Below are positions 57,698 through 64,000 of a stretch of 64,000 bases of DNA, piece by piece. Origin of the DNA: Firmicutes bacterium ADurb.Bin080 (GTDB lineage: Bacteria > Bacillota > Clostridia > Christensenellales > DTU072); NCBI GenBank assembly GCA_002070965.1, contig MWEH01000202.1, positions 1-64,000 of the forward strand, given 5' to 3'. Within the stretch, counting starts at the first letter, position 1, and each line of letters begins with the position of its first letter. Made by a program: the position numbers and the translations under genes. Under the pieces are notes generated by a model. It was not told where the DNA came from. It worked only from the letters and a program-made list of their open reading frames with translations, and searched no databases.

Positions 57698-59752
57698 TTA
57701 TTCCGGAGATATTTCAAAGCGAAAATAAGCGTTGTCACTGTACCATAGAGGGAAATTAGTTCCCCAAATATTGTTATGAAGAATAAAAGATATCCCATCT
57801 TTTTTTACATCCTCATAATTGTTATCGAATCTCATAATTTTTCCTTTTCCAAGCGATACAAGAGGGGAATGTACGCTCTTTATTTTGTAAGAGCCCTTGC
57901 TATTCGAAAACTTTACATCCATCACTGCGGAACAATTTCTGTTACCATTGTATACTATATCGTAAGGATTAATATATGACCCCAGTTTTTTGAAGTGAAT
58001 GCTCCTGTTGTCTGTTAATGGATATAGTCTAAAAATAGTTTCTTCTTGTATTCGGTTCGGATCTTTTCCTGTCCAGATCATCTCAATCAGAAATTTTTCT
58101 TGTTGTACAGAAAACTTGACTTGAATGTCTCTAGGGGCCCCGAGCTTACTACTTATTTCTTTTTCAGTAGATAGAGATATGATAACTGAATCCTTCGATT
58201 CTTTAAGCGATTTAATCACGTAGTGAAATCTTCCACTCGGGAATTTATCTTTGGTTAAACTAAACGCAGGTCTTCCAAAATCACCATAAGCCCAATTTAC
58301 TCCCCTGACTTCCGGCCTATTGTAAGTCTCGAAAAACTCGTTTACATCCTCAATGTTGTGCGATACGTATTCTATTAATGATCCCTTCTCCGGGGAAGAC
58401 AGAATAATTTTGCCTTGTTTAGATAAGGTTATGCCGCCATTATCATTTAGGGTAAGCAAATAATCGGAAAGTGAAAAGGTCCCGGTAACTATATTATTGC
58501 AGGGCTTGTCTAGAGAAGAGTCAAAAGATGCATTTGGAATAAGAGATGATAAAACTTTTTCAGCCTCTTCTTTATGAGTGTTGGTTAGTTTAGATAAGGA
58601 AAGAGAAATATATTCTCTTTGCTCCTTCCAAGTCCCTTCGATTCTTGAATAGGCTAAGGGCTTTTCTTTTTCTTTTATATCCGAAATGATTCGAGCAGCA
58701 ATTTTTTCTTCTGCGTTTAGGGCTTCAACGCTGTTTTCAACAATGTCTTTTTCTTTTGCTTTCAAAAAATCTTCTTTCAGGTAGTTTGTATAATCGGAAA
58801 GCATTATCTTTACATCTCCACCGTTTGTGTGCTCTGCCAAGCATAATATGGCATCTGAAAAATCCTCATATTCCTGGGAGTCTCTTTTAAGCGAGCCTTC
58901 TTCTAACCATTTGCTTTTTAATCCCATAAGCTCTCTAAGAGATGCGGCTTTATATGGATCGGTGGTGCTTCCGTGAATCCAACTATCTCCAATCTCAGAG
59001 GTAATAACGGGCAGAGTATCGCGGATTTCCCACAATTCGTTTGCTATTTCATCTAAACCTGAGGCAATTATTTCTGCTTCTGGATAGAGTTCTTTATAGT
59101 GATCATAATTCTTCTTCGCTTGTTCCAGGTTTACCGGTCCGCAATTATCAGATGTGTGACAAAATGCAACCATCGATTCTATCCCTTCACAGGAAAAATT
59201 ACCACCATAACTCTTATTGTAGACAACGACTATTTCACTATCCTTAAACCTCCAAAGAAAGATATCAGGAACATCAGGAACTGCAGAAGACTCGTTTACT
59301 CCTATGTGTAACATCTTTATTCCGTATTCTCTTAATATCGGAACCATAGCTATTGTATGTCCTGGAACATCTGTCATTTTCGCAGATACAGTATTTCTTC
59401 CAAACTGTTTATCAAGTTTTTTTATAATATCCAGCCCGTATCTGAATGTATCTTCATCCATTAACTCAGTGTGAGTGGTAAATGGAAGGGCGTGTGCTAC
59501 TATGTCCCCCCTTTTCATAGCCTCGAATAAAGACTTAACTTGCAAAGGGGTTCCTTTTTTGAGCGCAGTATTAAGTATCCAAGAACCTGTTGTCCAGACA
59601 AATTTCTTATTTTCAGTATTTAGTTCTTTTGCAATACGAATCGCTTCAGGAATAAAAGAATCGATATATTGTTTTAATATATTTGCGGCAAGGTCAGTAT
59701 ATCCCAAATCCAAATGTGTCTTAGTGACTAAATAAACTTTCTTAATAATCAT
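57698..59752 (-). CDS. DUF5054-type GH38-like glycosidase
   Basis: About 684 residues. The N-terminal half resembles the glycoside hydrolase 38 alpha-mannosidase fold: KTHLDLGYTDLA (metal-binding His/Asp pair), ALPFTTHTELMD, MTDVPGHTIAMVPILREYG, and SEIGDSWIHGSTTDP. The C-terminal half is beta-rich. I associate this architecture with DUF5054 proteins, not characterised to my knowledge. The start at 59752 has AAGGGG; ATGs further upstream are poorly placed. It follows a GPH sugar transporter gene by 80 bp. Probable cytoplasmic sugar processing. Confidence 0.78.
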   Translation of the reverse strand: MIIKKVYLVTKTHLDLGYTDLAANILKQYIDSFIPEAIRIAKELNTENKKFVWTTGSWILNTALKKGTPLQVKSLFEAMKRGDIVAHALPFTTHTELMDEDTFRYGLDIIKKLDKQFGRNTVSAKMTDVPGHTIAMVPILREYGIKMLHIGVNESSAVPDVPDIFLWRFKDSEIVVVYNKSYGGNFSCEGIESMVAFCHTSDNCGPVNLEQAKKNYDHYKELYPEAEIIASGLDEIANELWEIRDTLPVITSEIGDSWIHGSTTDPYKAASLRELMGLKSKWLEEGSLKRDSQEYEDFSDAILCLAEHTNGGDVKIMLSDYTNYLKEDFLKAKEKDIVENSVEALNAEEKIAARIISDIKEKEKPLAYSRIEGTWKEQREYISLSLSKLTNTHKEEAEKVLSSLIPNASFDSSLDKPCNNIVTGTFSLSDYLLTLNDNGGITLSKQGKIILSSPEKGSLIEYVSHNIEDVNEFFETYNRPEVRGVNWAYGDFGRPAFSLTKDKFPSGRFHYVIKSLKESKDSVIISLSTEKEISSKLGAPRDIQVKFSVQQEKFLIEMIWTGKDPNRIQEETIFRLYPLTDNRSIHFKKLGSYINPYDIVYNGNRNCSAVMDVKFSNSKGSYKIKSVHSPLVSLGKGKIMRFDNNYEDVKKDGISFILHNNIWGTNFPLWYSDNAYFRFEISPE

Positions 59753-59832
59753 TTTCATGCCCCTTATCTTTATCAAAAATGTACTAATATTTGAACTGTA
59801 TTTTTTTCTACTGGACACTAGGAAAAAGGATT

Positions 59833-61362
59833 TTATAGTTTAGTTTCCAGCGACGGAATACTTTCCGGTTCGACACTCTCTCTCCCTTTTTCAATTTTTA
59901 ATGATTTAGATTCGAGTTCGGTAATAACCTCTGAATATTTTTTCTTTGTTAAAGGGTAAAAACATAGAATAATTATCATTATTAACCCGCTTGCAGCAGA
60001 AATAAGGCTGGTCGCATTAAACCACGACGTAGCAGTTTGCTGTTGAATTTCGGAGAGAACAATAACATTCTCGTAATTCTTTGGTTCAAACCCTATCATT
60101 CTTTGCCAGAACCAAGTTACTAGCATTAACACTTGAGCAATAAGCCCTGGAAGGGAAAACAACAAGCTTTGCATATGTCCTTCCAGTCTCTTCCCCGTTT
60201 TTTGTTGTTGAAAATCCGCTATTTCTCCTAACATTATGGGAATCAACAAATATGTAGGATTAATTGAAGAAATGAAGAAAAGTATTGTTATAGTTACAGC
60301 TGATGCCGTCCCAACAGGAATATTCTGATATCCAAATAATCCTAAGAAGCCAAATGATACTACACTCGTTACTGTAAACAATATTATTATTGCATTTTTA
60401 TTTAGTTTTCTCGTCACTAAAGGTAGAAGAAACATTGCGACAGTCGACGCAAAGCCGATTATTGTCATTATTAGTCCGGAAATTTGCATCGCTTGCGTGG
60501 AGGTCTCAGCGAACCTAAACTGAATAATTAGAATTGTGAACTGCCTACAAAATTCTCTTAGAGAGCCAAAAGCGAGTGCTAAAAACAGAATGATTAAAGG
60601 CTTATTTTTAAGAAGCATTTTAGTGGCAATGCTGAATTTAATCTTTTCTTTTTTATCTTTATCCTTTAGTTCGAATACTCTTTCTCTAACCCTAAGAATA
60701 AACAAAACTAGTACTGTACCCACTCCAACAGCAATTATTCCAATTATCCTTATTCCCATATATTCCATTCCTAAAGAGGCGAAATGCGCTCTTATCGGAC
60801 CCGCAATAATCTGCAAAACACTTGGAGCAAAACCAAAAATCAATCCTATCGGGGTCATCATGTCGGCGCGCTCTTGTGATACTGGAGTAATTACAGAAGG
60901 CATTGTTTGGTACATGTTATTTGCAAAATTCATTAATACAAAGAATGGGACGCAAGAGCAATATGCATAAATAATACGCATATTCTCCTCCCCTATTTGA
61001 GGGATCCAAGTAACAAGTACTGCGAACAAAGATAAGAAAGGAAGAGAGAACAAAATATATGGCTTATATCTTCCAAATCTTGTGTCCGTCTTCTCCATCA
61101 GAGTCCCGATAAAGGGTTGAATAATCAAATTTATTAATATGCCTGAAATCATTATCAGGTATGCATGGATTACATCAATATGATAAAAATATGGGATAAA
61201 TGAAATAGTTGCGACATAGTATACCGAACTAGATATGAAACTTATTCCAAGCGCATATAGACCAAAAGTACCCATTTCTTTTATGTTTAGACATCTCCCT
61301 TCAAGGGGAGTCTTCCACATTGATTTGACTTTGCGTAAAGTACCTTTAATGTCTATTTTCAT
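59833..61362 (-). CDS. GPH-family sugar:cation symporter
   Basis: 509 residues, about 12 membrane helices. The motif IQPFIGTLMEKTDTRFGRYKPY after helix 2 identifies the GPH/MelB type. GAGAGGG precedes the ATG. It is the first gene of a two-gene unit with the GH38-like protein, suggesting import of the glycan cleaved by that enzyme. It is not a close match to the GPH protein at 27151-28512. Confidence 0.88.
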   Translation of the reverse strand: MKIDIKGTLRKVKSMWKTPLEGRCLNIKEMGTFGLYALGISFISSSVYYVATISFIPYFYHIDVIHAYLIMISGILINLIIQPFIGTLMEKTDTRFGRYKPYILFSLPFLSLFAVLVTWIPQIGEENMRIIYAYCSCVPFFVLMNFANNMYQTMPSVITPVSQERADMMTPIGLIFGFAPSVLQIIAGPIRAHFASLGMEYMGIRIIGIIAVGVGTVLVLFILRVRERVFELKDKDKKEKIKFSIATKMLLKNKPLIILFLALAFGSLREFCRQFTILIIQFRFAETSTQAMQISGLIMTIIGFASTVAMFLLPLVTRKLNKNAIIILFTVTSVVSFGFLGLFGYQNIPVGTASAVTITILFFISSINPTYLLIPIMLGEIADFQQQKTGKRLEGHMQSLLFSLPGLIAQVLMLVTWFWQRMIGFEPKNYENVIVLSEIQQQTATSWFNATSLISAASGLIMIIILCFYPLTKKKYSEVITELESKSLKIEKGRESVEPESIPSLETKL

Positions 61363-61411
61363 AATCCCTCTCTTTTAACTTATTCTTAGCGTCTTTTTTG
61401 CTCTTGCATAT

Positions 61412-61440
61412 ATACTATCAATTGAAAGTTTTAATAGCAA
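61412..61440 (-). promoter_or_regulatory. Promoter of the GPH/GH38-like operon
   Basis: Minus-strand TTGCTA (61440-61435), 17-bp spacer, TAGTAT (61417-61412), 50 bp upstream of the transporter start. Confidence 0.5.
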
Positions 61441-61586
61441 TATTATTTTTCCCATATTAACATAACCAAAATGAAAATTCCTTTTTTATGATTATTTTTT
61501 GTTCCTTTCCAGTTGGTTTTCGGGTATTAATAAATGATTACAAGCAATATGTAATTTTTATACGCTTTATTTCAAGCTCCTTATAG

Positions 61587-61595
61587 TGTTATACT
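61587..61595 (+). promoter_or_regulatory. Extended -10 promoter of the rlmI-like gene
   Basis: TGTTATACT combines TGN with a TATACT -10 box, 24 bp before the start codon. No convincing -35 box is seen. Confidence 0.5.
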
Positions 61596-61618
61596 TTCGT
61601 TAGTTAAATAGGAGTAAT

Positions 61619-62791
61619 ATGCCATACAGTATTTATTTGAAGAAAAACGAAGAAAAAAGAATTTTCGCTGGTCATCCATGGGTTTATGCTAATGAGGTGT
61701 CCAGAATTGACGGGAAAGATAAGAATGGCTCTCTTGCAACAGTCTTCGATTATAGCGGAAGATATTTAGGCAAAGGTTTCATTAATCATCTTTCTAAAAT
61801 ATTAGTCCGTATTTTTATCAGAGATGATAAAGAAGTCTCGGAGGATCTCTTTAAAGAAAGGATACTTTACGCCGATTCATATCGTAAAAGTCTTGGACTT
61901 GGGGGCTCATACAGGATGGTTTTCGGAGAATCTGACAATCTTCCAGGACTCGTTATAGATAAATACGAGGATGTCTACTCCCTTCAATTCCTTACCCTAG
62001 GAATGGACAATTATAAAGATGTAATAGTTAAGATTTTGATAGAACTTTTCTCGCCTGCATGCATCTATGAAAGGAGTGACCTTTCTGTAAGAGAAAAAGA
62101 AGGCCTTTCGCAACAAAAAGGCTTACTTTATGGGGAATTAAAGTCCCCGGTCGAAATTCTTGAAAACGGTATTAAGATGTTGGTTGATGTCGAGAATGGA
62201 CAAAAAACTGGTTATTTTTTAGATCAAAAACTAAACAGACTAGCGATAAGGAAATATTCGGAAGGAAAAAATGTCCTTGATTGTTTTTGCAATACCGGAG
62301 GATTTTCTCTAAATGCGGCAAAAGCTGGAGCAAAATCTGTTATTGCTCTTGACATTTCCCCCCTCGCGCTAGCAGATGTAAACAAGAATGCAGAGATCAA
62401 TGGATTTTCTGAAATAATAAAAACAGAGTGCGCAAATGTTTTCGATAAACTAAGAGATTATAAGAAAGATGGACGTCAATTTGATTTAATTATCCTTGAT
62501 CCACCTGCATTTTGTAAAAATGCAAGCGAAATACTAGATGCTATGCGAGGATACAAGGATATTAATTCAATCGCAATGAAGCTTGTAAAGAAAGGTGGTT
62601 TTCTTGTATCATCCTCCTGCTCCCAACATATTACTTTTCCCCTTTTCGAGGAAATGCTTAAGAGTTCTGCTTTTGAGGCTAAGTGTCAGGCAAGAATAGT
62701 CGAAATAAAAACCCAATCACCTGATCATCCTTCCCTTCTAAGTGCGAACGAAACAGCTTATTTGAAATTTTACGTGTTGAACATCCTTTAA
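61619..62791 (+). CDS. RlmI-like class I SAM-dependent rRNA methyltransferase
   Basis: 390 residues. An N-terminal PUA domain (about 1-75; IFAGHPWVYANEVSRIDG) precedes the middle domain (VFGESDNLPGLVIDKY) and the methyltransferase domain (VLDCFCNTGGFSLNAAKAGAKS as SAM motif, then IILDPPAFCKN and VSSSCSQHI). This is the RlmI arrangement, which makes m5C in 23S rRNA in E. coli; the exact target here is inferred. AGGAG precedes the ATG. Confidence 0.88.
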   Translation: MPYSIYLKKNEEKRIFAGHPWVYANEVSRIDGKDKNGSLATVFDYSGRYLGKGFINHLSKILVRIFIRDDKEVSEDLFKERILYADSYRKSLGLGGSYRMVFGESDNLPGLVIDKYEDVYSLQFLTLGMDNYKDVIVKILIELFSPACIYERSDLSVREKEGLSQQKGLLYGELKSPVEILENGIKMLVDVENGQKTGYFLDQKLNRLAIRKYSEGKNVLDCFCNTGGFSLNAAKAGAKSVIALDISPLALADVNKNAEINGFSEIIKTECANVFDKLRDYKKDGRQFDLIILDPPAFCKNASEILDAMRGYKDINSIAMKLVKKGGFLVSSSCSQHITFPLFEEMLKSSAFEAKCQARIVEIKTQSPDHPSLLSANETAYLKFYVLNIL

Positions 62792-62851
62792 TGATTCTCT
62801 ATAATTATTTCAACATATGCTAGCAATAAACTCATATAAAATAGGTGATAA

Positions 62852-64000
62852 ATGAATAGATTTTCCAAATTTATTATAGCGCTGTCCCTTATACTAGTCC
62901 TTTCAGTTGGAGGGACAGTTGTTCTATATGAAACGCGAATTCTTGAGGATAACGCAATATCATATGAAAAAGCGGAAACACGAATTGATTCATATAGTAC
63001 CATTTTTCTTCCGCGGGGAAAAAAGCTTACAATCCTTCAATTAACCGACCCTCAAGTTAAATATCCAATCAATAACTATGATAAGTTTGGTGGTGAAAAC
63101 AGTAATGACAAAACCATCTTGATGACCAGAAGAATGGTAGACACAATTAAACCAGATTTAGTTGTTTTCACCGGAGATCTGGTGATGTCTCAGATAGTAA
63201 ATAATTGGCCTTATTTACAAGATTACGCAGACCTAATGGAGGAACTATCGGTATACTGGACTATGTCTTTTGGGAACCATGATTCAGAAGGCCCCTACGT
63301 TTTTCAACATACTACAGAGGACAGTATTTTCGGGCAAGAATCCAAAGAAATACTCATTGATAAACTTAAACAATACCCCCACTGTCTCATATCAAAAGGA
63401 GATGCGAAAGAGGAAGGTGGCATCGGGAATCACTTTATTAACATAAGAGATAAAAGTACTGGCGACATAATTTATACCCTTTGTGTTATGGACTGCGTTT
63501 TCCGTCCTTACTCTGTAGACGAAGAATATCACAGAGAGAAAACCCCTGCTCAAGTCGCTTGGTATGAAAGACATGTTAATCAGATATCAGACATGCAGTA
63601 TGGTGTTGCAAGAAATGATGATCAGGTTGTATCCTCTTTGATATTTGCACACGTACCAGTCCCAGAAATTTTTGATGCCTATGAAAGCGCATTCAACAAT
63701 GGGAATCCCACATCTGACTATCATTATGGGCACATACTTGAAGGGAACCCTTCCGGTCAGTATTTAACTTGTACTCTATTTGAAAAAGCTTTAGAACTCC
63801 AAAGCACAAAAGCTATGTTCTTTGGCCATTATCATGATAATGACTGCAATGTCAGTTTGAATGGGATCAATCTTGTTTTCGGACAACATTCTGGCCTTTC
63901 TCATTACTACAGAATAAATATGAGTGATAATGAAATTGGTGGGACTAATTATGATATGACAGATATTTTTGAATATGGTGATGAAAGAGGAGGAACTCTT
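62852..64000 (+). CDS. Secreted metallophosphoesterase (partial at window end)
   Basis: The frame is open for 383 codons and continues past the window. An N-terminal hydrophobic segment (about 6-25) is a signal or anchor. Calcineurin-type metal motifs follow: LQLTDPQ (Asp, with Gln in place of the usual His), FTGDLV, FGNHDSEG, and FFGHYHDND. It probably acts outside the cell on phosphate esters or phosphodiesters. AGGTG precedes the ATG, 60 bp after the rlmI-like gene. Confidence 0.85.
   Translation, partial: MNRFSKFIIALSLILVLSVGGTVVLYETRILEDNAISYEKAETRIDSYSTIFLPRGKKLTILQLTDPQVKYPINNYDKFGGENSNDKTILMTRRMVDTIKPDLVVFTGDLVMSQIVNNWPYLQDYADLMEELSVYWTMSFGNHDSEGPYVFQHTTEDSIFGQESKEILIDKLKQYPHCLISKGDAKEEGGIGNHFINIRDKSTGDIIYTLCVMDCVFRPYSVDEEYHREKTPAQVAWYERHVNQISDMQYGVARNDDQVVSSLIFAHVPVPEIFDAYESAFNNGNPTSDYHYGHILEGNPSGQYLTCTLFEKALELQSTKAMFFGHYHDNDCNVSLNGINLVFGQHSGLSHYYRINMSDNEIGGTNYDMTDIFEYGDERGGTL

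Overview
The window is 64 kb of an AT-rich bacterial chromosome. Gene families, strong AGGAGG-type ribosome binding sites and TTGACA/TATAAT-like promoters point to a member of the Bacillota (Firmicutes), probably an uncultured clostridial lineage. I cannot name the species. No rRNA gene, tRNA gene or CRISPR array was recognised.

Region by region. (1) 246-6686: an eight-gene F-type ATP synthase operon (atpB-E-F-H-A-G-D-C) with a clear promoter and terminator; its delta subunit is reduced to the C-terminal domain. (2) 6757-18439, minus strand: one branched-chain amino acid operon, ilvB-ilvN-ilvC-ilvD-leuA-cimA-leuC-leuD-leuB. It is preceded by a 32-residue leader peptide rich in Ile, Val and Leu and by a terminator whose loop is complementary to the end of the leader ORF, a textbook attenuator layout. 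CimA supplies the isoleucine precursor from pyruvate, so LeuCDB serves both the leucine and isoleucine branches. (3) 18584-38841, almost all minus strand: accessory metabolism and repair. It holds an HNH nuclease/methyltransferase pair, a six-gene run (sugar transporter, ChbG-type deacetylase, UV-damage endonuclease, ABC exporter, NUDIX hydrolase), a membrane-bound XRE regulator, serine dehydratase, a GNAT enzyme, a geranylgeranyl-reductase-like flavoprotein, a phosphatase-superfamily protein, a Ca2+-dependent PI-PLC, a CoiA-like protein and an aldo/keto reductase.

(4) About 38985-53742: a 14.8-kb genomic island inserted into the 3' end of the 23S rRNA methyltransferase gene rlmD (rumA). A 35-bp near-duplicate (32/35) of the gene's 3' end marks both borders. 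A serine recombinase broken by two compensating frameshifts lies just inside the left border. The cargo is a type I restriction-modification system (hsdM-rhuM-hsdS-hsdR with an XRE regulator), visibly richer in GC than its surroundings, followed on the same strand by an unrecognised cassette: an HEXXH metalloprotease-like protein, a 345-residue protein, a protein with a sigma-region-4-like HTH (probably frameshifted), an XRE-like protein and a 756-residue acidic protein. This cassette is the best candidate here for an undescribed system.

(5) 53707-64000: the restored rlmD, a LemA/TPM envelope pair, a fused MsrA-MsrB, a GH38-like (DUF5054) protein with a sugar transporter, an RlmI-like rRNA methyltransferase and a secreted metallophosphoesterase that runs off the end of the window.
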